Assembly (NCBI GenBank): GCA_910585895.1
Contig: CAJUHY010000003.1
Location: 47,539 to 111,538, forward strand
Source of the DNA: an uncultured Lachnospiraceae bacterium
GTDB lineage: Bacteria; Bacillota; Clostridia; Lachnospirales; Lachnospiraceae
DNA length: 64,000 nucleotides
Reading direction: 5' to 3'
In this document: one piece after another, positions 43,860 through 53,218 of the stretch
Layout of the letters: each line of letters begins with the position of its first letter
How positions within the stretch are numbered: position 1 is the first letter of the stretch
The notes under the pieces: generated by a model
Database searches by the model: none
Told to the model about the DNA's origin: nothing
What the model saw: only the letters and a program-made list of their open reading frames with translations
Position numbers and translations under genes: made by a program

Positions 43860-44309
43860 ATGAAGTTGCTGATTTTTATGACTGCCAATGAGCAGAGGAT
43901 GCAGAGGTTATTGAATGAACAGAAGGGGAATGAGATTTATCTGGTGCTTCCTGAGAGCAAAAAAGAGAGGATGCAGGGGTTGTTTCCTGTGATTCACCTG
44001 ATTGGCACAGACAAGGAATATATGGATTATGACACGCTTATACAGGAGAACCGGATTCCGCATATCTGTTATGATGAAATCTGGGTACCGTCATCGGTGG
44101 AAAACAATATCTATAATTATGCTGAAGTCTATGCCCTGGCGTGTGAATTAAAATACCGAAAGTTAATCTGGGTATCCGGCAGTGGGAAACAGGTGGTCAA
44201 AGACTATTCGATATGGCGGAGAATGAGAGAAATATATGAATTAGGCATTTTTATAACGGCGAGAACTGCAACAAACATAGAGACAAAGATAAAAGGATAT
44301 AAGTGGTGA
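43860..44309 (+). CDS. Small protein of unknown function, possibly GT-B-like fragment
   Basis: A 149-residue protein from ATG 43860 with GGGAGG upstream; an in-frame ATG at 43812 lies inside the previous gene. It has alternating strands and helices: MKLLIFMTANEQRMQRLL, IYLVLPESKKERM, HICYDEIWVPSS and KLIWVSGSGKQVV. This looks like an alpha/beta Rossmann-like domain but I do not recognise a family. No membrane segment. It lies between a radical SAM gene and an asparagine synthase-like gene, four bases before the latter, so it is probably co-translated with it. Confidence 0.6.
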   Translation: MKLLIFMTANEQRMQRLLNEQKGNEIYLVLPESKKERMQGLFPVIHLIGTDKEYMDYDTLIQENRIPHICYDEIWVPSSVENNIYNYAEVYALACELKYRKLIWVSGSGKQVVKDYSIWRRMREIYELGIFITARTATNIETKIKGYKW

Positions 44310-44313
44310 AGTT

Positions 44314-46227
44314 ATGTGTGGAATAGTCGGAATGATTAAGAAAAACGGCAGAGAGGCAGAGGGGCTTCTGATTCGGCGTATGAACGATAAGATTATCCAC
44401 CGGGGTCCCGATGATTCCGGGATTTTTGTGGAAGGCATAGTAGGACTGGGACATCGCCGTCTTTCGATTTTGGATTTGTCAAAAGCTGGAAAGCAGCCGA
44501 TGCACAGCATAGATGGAAGATTTGTGATTGTCTTTAACGGCGAGATTTACAATTATGTGGAACTAAAAAAAGAATTACAGCAGGAGGGGGCAAAGTTCCA
44601 GAATGAAACAGATACGGAAGTAATCATGGAGGCTTACCGTTATTGGGGAACAGATTGCACCAAACGTTTTAATGGGATGTGGGCGTTTGCCCTGTTGGAT
44701 AAGCAGGAGAACAATATCCTGTTTTCCAGAGACCGTTTTGGTGTTAAGCCCTTGTATCTATATGAGAATAAGGAGGACTTGATTTTTGCCTCCGAAATAA
44801 AATGCATATTGGAAATATACCCACAGGAGCGTATACCAAATATTACGGAATTAAGGCGATATATGGTATGTGTGCAGGAGGATGCGGACGAGAATACATT
44901 TTATAAAAATATAAAAAGCTTTCCTAAGAGTTACAATATGGTCTATAATTTGCATTCCGGTGAAAAGAAGTGGGAGGAATATTGGAAAATAGATGTCACT
45001 GCCTTTCAGGAGAAATGGAAGACAAATAATCCTTACCGCTTATGCAGGACTTTGCTGGAGGATGCCGTCCGTCTCAGGCTGCGTGCAGATGTGGAAGTTG
45101 GGGCAAGTCTTTCCGGTGGTCTGGATTCCAGTACATTAGTGAGCATTGTCAATAAAAAGTTTGGCACAAGAATGCATACGTTTTCATCGATTTATGAAGA
45201 AAAGGACTGTGATGAGAAAGAGTTTATCGACTGCATGAATGACCATACAGATTCCCATCGCCATTATATTTATCCGGATAAGGAGGAAGACTTAATTCAG
45301 GATTTAAAAGATATGACATATTATCATGACGGACCATGCCATGCGGCAAGTCCTTACAGTGGATTTTGTGTCTACCGCGGGGTAGGAGATACGGTAACGG
45401 TCATGTTGGATGGTCAGGGGGCCGATGAGATTTTTGGCGGTTATATGTATTATTATATGAGTAAGCTGCGAGATTTGTTGGAGGAAGAAGGTCGGGCAGC
45501 GAGGAGGAAGACAATTCGTCTGCTTGCGCAGATACAGGCTGTCTGGCCGCAGTTTTTTACGAAAATAAACAGCGGCATGCTTGTTCAGGCATTGGGGGCA
45601 GAAGGTTATCGCTATTTGAAGAAAAAGTCAGGTTTTCCCAATCAGAGGGGAAATCAGGGAATACGACCTTTCTTTTCGGATAAGTTTTGGGAAATTGATA
45701 TGAAAGATGGGAGCAGACCGGATGATACGGTTCATGGCTATCTTAATGGAATTATGAATATGAGTCTGCGGCATACCATGCTTCCCCGGATTCTGCATGA
45801 TGTGGACCGCAACAGCATGGCGAGGTCTTTAGAAGTAAGGCTTCCGTTTCTTGACTATCGTTTGGTAGAATTCTCCTATACTCTGAGTAACGAGCAGAAA
45901 ATCCATAATACATGGACCAAATATGTTCTCAGGAAGAGCTGTAGGAAATATCTGCCCAAGAAGATATGGAGCCGGAGGAACAAAATGGGTTTTCCAGCTC
46001 CTTTTGCAAAATGGATACAGGATGAGAGATACAAGGATATCATCAAAAATTATCTGGACAGTTTTAAAAAGCGCGGGATTGTTAAACCAGAGGGCATTGA
46101 GCAAAGCTATGAAGCACAATTAGAGGGCAGGGAGGATTATGCAGAATTCCTGTTTCGCTGTACGATGTTGGAACTTTGGCTGCAGGAGGAGATAGATACG
46201 GATACTTGCAAGTGGGACTTGAAGTGA
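44314..46227 (+). CDS. asnB: AsnB-type glutamine-dependent amidotransferase
   Basis: A 637-residue protein of usual length. Cys2 in MCGIVGMIKKNG is the glutaminase nucleophile after removal of Met1; RGPDDSG, FNGEIYNY and NETDTEVIMEAY complete the N-terminal Ntn domain. SGGLDSS at 267-273 is the ATP-pyrophosphatase loop, and MLDGQGADEIFGGY and LEVRLPFLDYRLVEF follow in the synthetase domain. In O-antigen loci such enzymes (WbpS, WbtH) convert sugar uronic acids to uronamides. Since this locus makes a UDP-uronic acid through WbpA, amidation of a uronic acid is a good alternative to asparagine synthesis. Confidence 0.85.
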   Translation: MCGIVGMIKKNGREAEGLLIRRMNDKIIHRGPDDSGIFVEGIVGLGHRRLSILDLSKAGKQPMHSIDGRFVIVFNGEIYNYVELKKELQQEGAKFQNETDTEVIMEAYRYWGTDCTKRFNGMWAFALLDKQENNILFSRDRFGVKPLYLYENKEDLIFASEIKCILEIYPQERIPNITELRRYMVCVQEDADENTFYKNIKSFPKSYNMVYNLHSGEKKWEEYWKIDVTAFQEKWKTNNPYRLCRTLLEDAVRLRLRADVEVGASLSGGLDSSTLVSIVNKKFGTRMHTFSSIYEEKDCDEKEFIDCMNDHTDSHRHYIYPDKEEDLIQDLKDMTYYHDGPCHAASPYSGFCVYRGVGDTVTVMLDGQGADEIFGGYMYYYMSKLRDLLEEEGRAARRKTIRLLAQIQAVWPQFFTKINSGMLVQALGAEGYRYLKKKSGFPNQRGNQGIRPFFSDKFWEIDMKDGSRPDDTVHGYLNGIMNMSLRHTMLPRILHDVDRNSMARSLEVRLPFLDYRLVEFSYTLSNEQKIHNTWTKYVLRKSCRKYLPKKIWSRRNKMGFPAPFAKWIQDERYKDIIKNYLDSFKKRGIVKPEGIEQSYEAQLEGREDYAEFLFRCTMLELWLQEEIDTDTCKWDLK

Positions 46228-46257
46228 AGCCGGCAGACATAAGGAGGAAACGGGCTG

Positions 46258-47613
46258 ATGGTTGCTGAAATTTCGGTTATAATGCCGGTATATAATGCAG
46301 GAGAATATTTGCGTGAAGCGTTGGACTGCGTGTTGGCGCAGGATTTTACGGCTTATAAAATGTATTGTGTTGATGATTGCTCTGATGATGGCTCATATGA
46401 GATTTTATTAGAGTATGAGCAAAAGGATAAACGGATACGGGTTTTCCGCAATCCCCAAAGAATGGGGGCCGCGTATTCTAGGAATTTTGCTTTGAAGATG
46501 GTTGATGGCAGATATGTAAAGTTTGTGGATGCTGACGATGTTATAGAACCCAACCTGTTTTCTTTATTGTATGAGGCAATTACTGTTTTTCATGCAGATG
46601 TTGCTTATTGTGAATGGGACAAGTTTCAGGGTAATATCGGTAATATTACAGACAGATCGCTTTATCCTCAATCTGGGCAGGAGAAAGAACAATTAACACA
46701 CCCACATCAATTAAATGACTTACCTCTTAATATTGCATTACAGATAACAAATGCTCCATGGGCCTTTTTAATCCGAAGTGAATTTTTAAAAGAAAAAAGC
46801 CTGGAATTCCAATCCTTGCCTAGTCGAAATGATGTATATTTTTTGGAGTTAGTAAAAATGTTGGCCGAAAAATTAGTGCATACTTCGTCTTTTAAAGCGT
46901 TAGTGCATCAAAGAGTTTATCAAAGTATTTTCCGTATAGGAAGCAATCCAAATCCTATGGACATAGTTTTGGCGTTAGATGCTATAAAAGATAGGATGCT
47001 TTGCTGTAAAATATGGGAGGATTACAGAGACTACTATTTTACCCAATGTATTTGCCTTTTAAGACATGCAATTCTTACTGCGGGAAATAAAGAGAAGCAA
47101 GAACAGTTTTTAATATTTCTTCGTAAAAAGGGATTATTGCAGTTGGGAGTAAACAAAGAGGCGATTGAAAAAAGCCATATAACTGACAAAATTTTATACT
47201 TTTATAATCTTTTATTAAATGGTACAGTTGAAGATATCGTAGAAGAAGACTTTTTTTATAACCGAGTGTCAGAACATAAAAACAGTATCTGCAGGCAATT
47301 GCATAACTGGAGAGGAAAAAAAGTTGTGTTTTGGGGAGTCGGCAGACGTATGCAGTTTTTTTGGGATTTATTTGAAGAAGAGATGGAATTTTCCATTTGT
47401 TTTGTGGATGCCAGAAAAGCTGGAAAAATATATAAAGAGAGGGAAATTGTAACGTATGGACAGGCAGCTAATAAGAATGATATCATCGTAATATTAAACC
47501 GTTTGTATGAGCAGGATATCATGGATGTAATTAATCATTTCCATGGGGAAGAACAGGTTTTTAGTCTTGAGAGGTTTATAGAACAAAGTATGCCTGTATG
47601 TAAGGAGAAATAG
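46258..47613 (+). CDS. GT2 glycosyltransferase with C-terminal Rossmann module (tandem copy 1)
   Basis: A 451-residue protein after AAGGAGG. EISVIMPVYNAGEYLREALD, CVDDCSDDGSYE and FVDADDVIE are the GT2 signatures; the GT2 domain ends near 220. A helical middle region leads to a Rossmann module from about 355 (VVFWGVGRRMQFFWDL, FVDARKAGKIY, IIVILNRL). It is followed two bases later by a close homologue, so the pair arose by tandem duplication. The middle of this copy is more AT-rich than the second. Confidence 0.83.
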   Translation: MVAEISVIMPVYNAGEYLREALDCVLAQDFTAYKMYCVDDCSDDGSYEILLEYEQKDKRIRVFRNPQRMGAAYSRNFALKMVDGRYVKFVDADDVIEPNLFSLLYEAITVFHADVAYCEWDKFQGNIGNITDRSLYPQSGQEKEQLTHPHQLNDLPLNIALQITNAPWAFLIRSEFLKEKSLEFQSLPSRNDVYFLELVKMLAEKLVHTSSFKALVHQRVYQSIFRIGSNPNPMDIVLALDAIKDRMLCCKIWEDYRDYYFTQCICLLRHAILTAGNKEKQEQFLIFLRKKGLLQLGVNKEAIEKSHITDKILYFYNLLLNGTVEDIVEEDFFYNRVSEHKNSICRQLHNWRGKKVVFWGVGRRMQFFWDLFEEEMEFSICFVDARKAGKIYKEREIVTYGQAANKNDIIVILNRLYEQDIMDVINHFHGEEQVFSLERFIEQSMPVCKEK

Positions 47614-47615
47614 AT

Positions 47616-48944
47616 ATGAATGAAATGGAAATTTCCGTTATTATGCCTGTGTATAATGCGGGAGAATATCTGCGGGAGGCGCTCGACTGTGTCCTCGCCC
47701 AGAGTTTTACGCGTTATTGGCTGTACTGCATAGATGATTGTTCTGATGACGGTTCTTATGAAGTTTTAACCTCTTATCAGAAAAAGGATGAACGAATACA
47801 GGTTTACCACAATAAGAAGAGAATGGGAGCGGCATATTCCAGAAATTTTGCATTGGAAATAATTGATACTCCGTATGTAGGATTTGTGGATGCTGATGAT
47901 ATCATAGAGTCTAATATGTTTTCTGAGCTATTTCAGGCGATTGATACATACCAGGCAGATATTGCTTACTGCGAATGGGATGTATTTGAAGGAACTGTTG
48001 ACAATATTGTTATCTCTTCCAGACAGCCTGAATCTGATAAGGAAAAAGAACAGGCAAAGAAACCCCATTTGCTGCAGGAACTTTCGCTGGAAAATACATT
48101 AAAAATAGCAAATGCCCCCTGGCTTTTTCTGCTGCGCAGAGAATTTCTCAAGGAGACAGGACTTCAATTCCAGGCTTTGCCCAGCCGCAACGACGTATAT
48201 TTTTTTGAGATGGCAAAAATGCTGGCAGAAAAAATGGTGCATGTATCTGAATGCCGGGCGTTAGTCCATCAGAGGAAGCATGACAGCGCATCAAGGATTG
48301 GCAATCTCTCAGAACCAATGAACCGTTTCCGTGCTTATTTACAAATAAGAAGGGGGTTAGAGCAGCATGGGATATGGGACATACATGCCGCTTATTTCTT
48401 TTCCCGGTGTTTAAGCGATATGAGGTATGAAGTCACCATTGCCGCCAAGCCAGAGCAGAGGGAGGCATTTTTTGAGTTTCTTCGAGAGAGCGGATTGGAA
48501 CAATTGGGGATTTGTCAGGAGTCTTTAGAAAGAAGCAATGTTCCACGAGGGTTTTCCTATTTTTATGATTGTTTTTGCTGGGGTACACTTAGCGATATAG
48601 GGCAGCGGCCTTTCCGGGAGAATCTGCTGAAAAACAGAATGATAGTCCAAGAACTGCTGCATTCTTTTCGGGGGAAAAAAGTGGCATTCTGGGGCATTGG
48701 ACGCCGCATGGATGCGGTATGGGAGCTTTTTGGAAAAGATTTGGACTTCCCTATTTGCTTTATAGATACGAGAAAAGCAGGCGGCGTTTATCGGGGCAGG
48801 CAGATTATGAAGTATGAGCAGATTGTCAATAAGAACAATATTATTGTACTGTTGAATTCGCTGTATAAGAAAGAAATTATAAATACAGTTGATAACTGCC
48901 ATGGAAAGGAAGAGATAGTAGAGTTGGACAAATATTTGGCGTGA
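47616..48944 (+). CDS. GT2 glycosyltransferase with C-terminal Rossmann module (tandem copy 2)
   Basis: A 442-residue protein starting two bases after copy 1, with TAAGGAG upstream. The first 30 residues share EISVIMPVYNAGEYLREALD with copy 1, and CIDDCSDDGSYE, FVDADDIIE, LPSRNDVYF and a C-terminal VAFWGIGRRMDAVWELF module from about 352 also match. Outside these blocks the two have diverged, so they probably transfer different sugars or act on different acceptors. Its frame is intact. Confidence 0.83.
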   Translation: MNEMEISVIMPVYNAGEYLREALDCVLAQSFTRYWLYCIDDCSDDGSYEVLTSYQKKDERIQVYHNKKRMGAAYSRNFALEIIDTPYVGFVDADDIIESNMFSELFQAIDTYQADIAYCEWDVFEGTVDNIVISSRQPESDKEKEQAKKPHLLQELSLENTLKIANAPWLFLLRREFLKETGLQFQALPSRNDVYFFEMAKMLAEKMVHVSECRALVHQRKHDSASRIGNLSEPMNRFRAYLQIRRGLEQHGIWDIHAAYFFSRCLSDMRYEVTIAAKPEQREAFFEFLRESGLEQLGICQESLERSNVPRGFSYFYDCFCWGTLSDIGQRPFRENLLKNRMIVQELLHSFRGKKVAFWGIGRRMDAVWELFGKDLDFPICFIDTRKAGGVYRGRQIMKYEQIVNKNNIIVLLNSLYKKEIINTVDNCHGKEEIVELDKYLA

Positions 48945-48980
48945 CATGGAATGAGTGTGTATGGAAAAGGAGAGACTGCC

Positions 48981-50228
48981 GTGAAGAATATTAAGGTTTC
49001 CGTTATCCTGCCGGTTTATAATATGGAGGATTGCTTGGGGCGATGTCTCGACAGTGTGATTGGGCAGACCTTAAAGGAGATAGAGGTTTTATGTTGTGAC
49101 GATGGCTCTACAGATAATTCATTGTCTGTTCTGGAAGAATATATTGCATATGATGAGCGGATTGTTGTATTCAAGCAGTCGAATAAGGGGGCAGGACCGG
49201 CAAGAAATAAGTGCATAGAGGCAGCCAGAGGGGAGTTTATGTGTTTTATTGATGCGGATGATGTATATGCCTCTGAAAATGTGCTGGAAACATTATATAA
49301 CGCCTCTGTGGAGAAGGGTGCAGCGGTGAGCTGTGGTTTTCTGCAGATTGACTGCAATGGGACATGGGAGGAGTCACCGTTGTTTCGGGATTTTATCAGC
49401 GGCGGATGTGAAACGTTTGTAGATTTCAGGGATTATCAGTATGTAGGTTCTTATCAATGTTATCTGTTTCGTTCCGTGTTGATTCAGGAAAATCATATTA
49501 TGTTTCCAGCTCTTAGGCGCTATCAGGATCCGCCGTTTCTGCTGCAGTGCCTGGATATTGCGAAGACGGTGCTTTTCGTTCCTATCAATGCATATGTTTA
49601 TGCTTATGATGACAGCAAAATAACGAATCTGAGCAGTGCAGCCATCAATGACTTGGTAAAGGGTTTGAGATGGCAGATGGAGTACGCAGTTTCCCATAAG
49701 TATGAGAAACTGGTAAAGGATACCGTTGGCAGGATTAATAGTTATTACACAGAATACATACGAAGAGGTATAAGGGGATATGAACTTGAGATTATCGGCA
49801 ATCTGTTAGAAATCGACAGGCTTGCGGGCGCAGGACAGATGGTATTGGATATCCTTAAAATTGTGTCATATTATATGGAAACCATGGACTTTGCCAGAGA
49901 GAGAATTCGTTATAAACTGCACAGGCTGGCGAGAAAGATACCCATCGGCGGTAGTTTGGCATTATATGGCGCGGGGAAAATTGGTATAGACATTGTCAGA
50001 GAAATAGAGGCGGACAGCAGATACCATCTTGTCGTGTGGATTGACAAATATAAAGCGGGGCAGCTGCAGGAGAATATCCGGCTGGCTGGGATGGAGGAAT
50101 TAACAAAAGCTTCCTATGATTATCTTCTGATTGCCATAGGAAATGAAGATATTTGCTGGCAGATAAAGCAGGAGATAGAGGAAATTACAGGAAGTACAAA
50201 GCAAATTATACTTTGGCAGGAACTCTAA
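48981..50228 (+). CDS. GT2 glycosyltransferase with C-terminal Rossmann module, GTG start
   Basis: A 415-residue protein. GTG 48981 has AAGGAGAG at ideal spacing; ATG 48951 is in frame but has no site. VSVILPVYNMEDCLGRCLDS, CCDDGSTDNSL and FIDADDVYA define the GT2 domain, with RRYQDPPFLLQC as acceptor-side block. The Rossmann module begins near 323 (LALYGAGKIGIDIVRE, WIDKYKAGQL, LLIAIGNEDI). Closer to the general GT2 type at 57175 than to the tandem pair before it. The gap to the next gene is 51 bases. Confidence 0.83.
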   Translation: MKNIKVSVILPVYNMEDCLGRCLDSVIGQTLKEIEVLCCDDGSTDNSLSVLEEYIAYDERIVVFKQSNKGAGPARNKCIEAARGEFMCFIDADDVYASENVLETLYNASVEKGAAVSCGFLQIDCNGTWEESPLFRDFISGGCETFVDFRDYQYVGSYQCYLFRSVLIQENHIMFPALRRYQDPPFLLQCLDIAKTVLFVPINAYVYAYDDSKITNLSSAAINDLVKGLRWQMEYAVSHKYEKLVKDTVGRINSYYTEYIRRGIRGYELEIIGNLLEIDRLAGAGQMVLDILKIVSYYMETMDFARERIRYKLHRLARKIPIGGSLALYGAGKIGIDIVREIEADSRYHLVVWIDKYKAGQLQENIRLAGMEELTKASYDYLLIAIGNEDICWQIKQEIEEITGSTKQIILWQEL

Positions 50229-50279
50229 AAATATTTACTGCAAAGAACAGTTAAGGACTTTGAGAAGAGAGGTGACAGG

Positions 50280-51812
50280 TTGGTAACGGAAAGAGAACAA
50301 ATCGAGAAAGCGTTGCAGGCGTGTTTGAAGGAACAGGATACAAGAATCGGCATTTATGGCACCGGAAAAGGCGCGGATGCGGTTTACCAGGTCTTGCAGG
50401 ATTTGTTGTGTGCTGACCGGCTGCAGTTAATAATAGATAACGATGCTTCCATGCAGATTGGAACGGAAAAGTATGGTAAAAAGGTATGCAAATTAAAAGA
50501 AGCCGTAGACAGCGTGGATTTGATTGTGATAGGTGCGCGGATATACCATTTTGAAGTTGCAGAAAGGGTGGAAAGGTTTTGTCGCGACCATGACGTTGCA
50601 GCAGTGGTTTTAGATCCATTTGCGCATAATAATTCGGTGGAAGACAAACTGCAGTTTTTGGAGTACCTTGAAGAAATGGGAAAAAAAGAACACTCGCAGT
50701 TCTTTGATATTGCCCAGTCTGATTTCCAGAGGAGGGAAACAGACGCCAAGCTGATAGCCTGGTATCTGCCGCAGTATTACGAGATAGAGGTAAACAATCA
50801 CTATTATGGGAAGGGGTTTACCGAATGGACTAATGTCACTCAGACAATGCCTCAGTTTTGCGGGCATTATCAGCCCCAGATTCCCTATGATGTAGGTTTT
50901 TATACGTTGACCAATCCAGAGGTTTTGCAAAGGCAGACAGTTCTTGCTCAGAAATATGGAATATATGGATTCAGTTTCTACTATTATTGGTTTTCCGGGC
51001 AACGGATTATGGAGAAGCCGCTTCAGCTATTTTTAGAGCATAAAGAGATACAGATGCCATTTTGTCTAACTTGGGCAAATGAGAATTGGACTAGTAAATG
51101 GGATGAAGGAAGTAATGAAATCATTTATGAACAGCGTTTACGAAAAGAGGATGACGGATATTTTATGGAAGATATCCTCCCATTGTTAAAAGATGGGCGG
51201 TATATCACAATAGATGGTAAACCGTTATTGATAATTTATCGCAGCGATATGTTTTGTCAGGAAAGGTTCTGTGATATGCTGGGCAATTTTCGTAGAATAG
51301 CCGCAGAAAACGGTTTTCCAGGGCTTTATATTATGATAACAACGGCAGTCAATTCGGAATCAGCTGCAGAGAAATGGGGTGCAGATGCATTTGTGGAATT
51401 ACCTCCCCATGGAGTGGCAAAACATTCTGAATATCTTACTCCTAAGGGATATTTGAATCCGAATTTTCGGGGAATTGTTCGTGATGCTGCAGCTATGATA
51501 GAAAACAGGTCTTATTTGGCAAAGCCCAAGGGTGAAACAATTTTCCGGGGGGTCATGACCTCTTTCGACAATACACCAAGGAAAGGGATGACGGGCGCTA
51601 CTATTTTCTATGGGCTGAAGCCGTCGTTATATAAGAGATGGTTGAAGGATGTCCTGCTTGAGAGTAAGGAGAATCATAGATTAGAAGAGAATTTTGTGTT
51701 TATAAATGCCTGGAATGAGTGGGCGGAAGGCGCTCATCTGGAACCGGATATAAAGTATGGCTATGCATATCTGCAGGCAACCATGGAAGCTTTGGAAGAG
51801 GTCAGGGAATGA
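50280..51812 (+). CDS. WbsX-type glycosyltransferase with N-terminal Rossmann module
   Basis: A 510-residue protein starting at TTG 50280, with AGAGAGGTGA upstream. Residues 15-120 are the Rossmann module (RIGIYGTGKGADAVYQVL, IIDNDASMQI, LIVIGARIY). From about 155 it matches the WbsX family: IAWYLPQYYEIEVNN, GFTEWTNVTQ, YGIYGFSFYYYWFSG, FCLTWANENWTSKWD and a closing FINAWNEWAEGAHLEPD. WbsX proteins occur in O-antigen and rhamnan loci as transferases. The last codons overlap the next gene as ATGA. Confidence 0.85.
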   Translation: MVTEREQIEKALQACLKEQDTRIGIYGTGKGADAVYQVLQDLLCADRLQLIIDNDASMQIGTEKYGKKVCKLKEAVDSVDLIVIGARIYHFEVAERVERFCRDHDVAAVVLDPFAHNNSVEDKLQFLEYLEEMGKKEHSQFFDIAQSDFQRRETDAKLIAWYLPQYYEIEVNNHYYGKGFTEWTNVTQTMPQFCGHYQPQIPYDVGFYTLTNPEVLQRQTVLAQKYGIYGFSFYYYWFSGQRIMEKPLQLFLEHKEIQMPFCLTWANENWTSKWDEGSNEIIYEQRLRKEDDGYFMEDILPLLKDGRYITIDGKPLLIIYRSDMFCQERFCDMLGNFRRIAAENGFPGLYIMITTAVNSESAAEKWGADAFVELPPHGVAKHSEYLTPKGYLNPNFRGIVRDAAAMIENRSYLAKPKGETIFRGVMTSFDNTPRKGMTGATIFYGLKPSLYKRWLKDVLLESKENHRLEENFVFINAWNEWAEGAHLEPDIKYGYAYLQATMEALEEVRE

Positions 51813-52303
51813 GAGAGATAGTATTTGTCAGCGCTGGATTTGTACTGGGGATATTATGTGGGAGTTTTGCCATGTATATATGTTGGCTTGTTCCCAAAAG
51901 CAAGGAACTGCGAAAGCGCAGCAATGCCCAGAGATATCTGGATCTTACTAACCAGTGGTTGATAGTCAGGCAAAACGGCTATAGCGTTTCAGAGTTTCTG
52001 GCAGAAAAACAAATGTGCCGTATTGCAGTTTATGGCATGGGTTTATATGGGCGGCATCTTATCAGGGAGTTGCAGCATTCAGATGTAGTCATAGAATATG
52101 GGATAGACTGCAAGAAGATGAAGCCATACCAAGGTATCTGTATCAGGCAGCCTGCGGAAATATCGGGGAATGTGGATGCCGTAATCAATACAGTAATTTG
52201 GGACCATGATAATATTGAAAGGCAGCTTTCGGTAAAAGTGGATTGCAGGATTGTGAATTTAGAAGATATTATATTTGAAATCATTCCAGCGGATAAAAAC
52301 TGA
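51809..52303 (+). CDS. Membrane-anchored small Rossmann protein (paralogue of 35680)
   Basis: A 164-residue protein; ATG 51809 overlaps the previous stop. Residues 4-28 are a hydrophobic helix (IVFVSAGFVLGILCGSFAMY), then a linker with YLDLTNQWL and a Rossmann module from about 70 (IAVYGMGLYGRHLIREL, YGIDCKKMKP, VINTVIWDHDNIERQL). The DHDNIERQL block matches YRNIERQL in the 35680 protein. Same architecture, 16 kb apart. It overlaps the next gene by one base (TGATG), so three genes here are translationally coupled. Confidence 0.72.
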   Translation: MREIVFVSAGFVLGILCGSFAMYICWLVPKSKELRKRSNAQRYLDLTNQWLIVRQNGYSVSEFLAEKQMCRIAVYGMGLYGRHLIRELQHSDVVIEYGIDCKKMKPYQGICIRQPAEISGNVDAVINTVIWDHDNIERQLSVKVDCRIVNLEDIIFEIIPADKN

Positions 52304-53211
52304 TGAAAGCAGGAGGTATCTTGAAAGGGAAAGGGAAAAGCAGCTCCGGTAGCCTGGGACTGGAACTTGGAGCAAGAGAAAGATTATACCGTAAAACGTA
52401 TCGATGTTTAGAAAGGTACTATAACAAAGTTACGGACCAGTTCCGGAAAGAAGAGAAGACAGATAGGCTGAATCCAGATATTGCCATCAATAAGACCATA
52501 TGGGTGTGCTGGCTGCAAGGAGAGAAGGCGGCTCCCCGGTTAGTCCAAAAATGCATTGAGTCTATTCGGAAAAATAAGCCCAATGGTTTTGAGGTTGTTA
52601 TAATTACAGAAAAAAATTTGTATGATTACATTCGATTTCCAGAATATGTTATGGAGAAATCTGCTATGGGTATTATTACAAGAACGCATATGTCCGATCT
52701 TATCCGCATGGAACTTCTGTACCAGTATGGCGGATTGTGGGTTGACGCCACTGTGTACTGCAGCAGGAAAGTTCCGCAATATATGTGCGAAGGTGATATC
52801 TTTGCATTTCGTTGGTCGCTATTTGATAAATCGGTGCTGAAAATATCCAGTTGGTGGATTTATGCAAGGCAGGGACTGCCTATTTTCCACGATTTAAGAA
52901 ATATGTTGTTTGAATATTGGATTCATGAGACGGTGCTTAAAGAATATTATTTGTTTCATATCGCCTTTTCTGTGGTCGTGGATAATAATTCTACAAATGC
53001 GGCGTGTTTTTCTAATATGGCTTATGTCAACAACAGCAATCCGCATGTATTGTTTGGAAAAATGCCGTTTGCTTTTAATCTGCGGGAATGGAATGCTATT
53101 AATGATGTCAGCCCTGTTCATAAGCTGTCCTATAAAAGGAAATTTATCCGTGGGGATGTTTACAATTTTTATATGGCGCTGCTGGACGGCAAGCTGACAG
53201 ATAAGGAGTAA
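52303..53211 (+). CDS. Capsular polysaccharide synthesis type glycosyltransferase (GT32-like)
   Basis: A 302-residue protein. IWVCWLQGEKAAPRLVQKC near residue 65, then MSDLIRMELLYQYGGLWVDA at about 127-146 with the D-x-D-like YGGLWVDATVYC, match the Caps_synth/GT32 group. C-terminal residues form a beta-rich lid (HKLSYKRKF). A basic, low-complexity N-terminal 15 residues (GKGKSSSGSL) precede the domain. Its start overlaps the stop of the Rossmann anchor gene, so the transferase may work with that anchor. It ends seven bases before a methyltransferase gene. Confidence 0.8.
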   Translation: MKAGGILKGKGKSSSGSLGLELGARERLYRKTYRCLERYYNKVTDQFRKEEKTDRLNPDIAINKTIWVCWLQGEKAAPRLVQKCIESIRKNKPNGFEVVIITEKNLYDYIRFPEYVMEKSAMGIITRTHMSDLIRMELLYQYGGLWVDATVYCSRKVPQYMCEGDIFAFRWSLFDKSVLKISSWWIYARQGLPIFHDLRNMLFEYWIHETVLKEYYLFHIAFSVVVDNNSTNAACFSNMAYVNNSNPHVLFGKMPFAFNLREWNAINDVSPVHKLSYKRKFIRGDVYNFYMALLDGKLTDKE

Positions 53212-53218
53212 GGATGAT

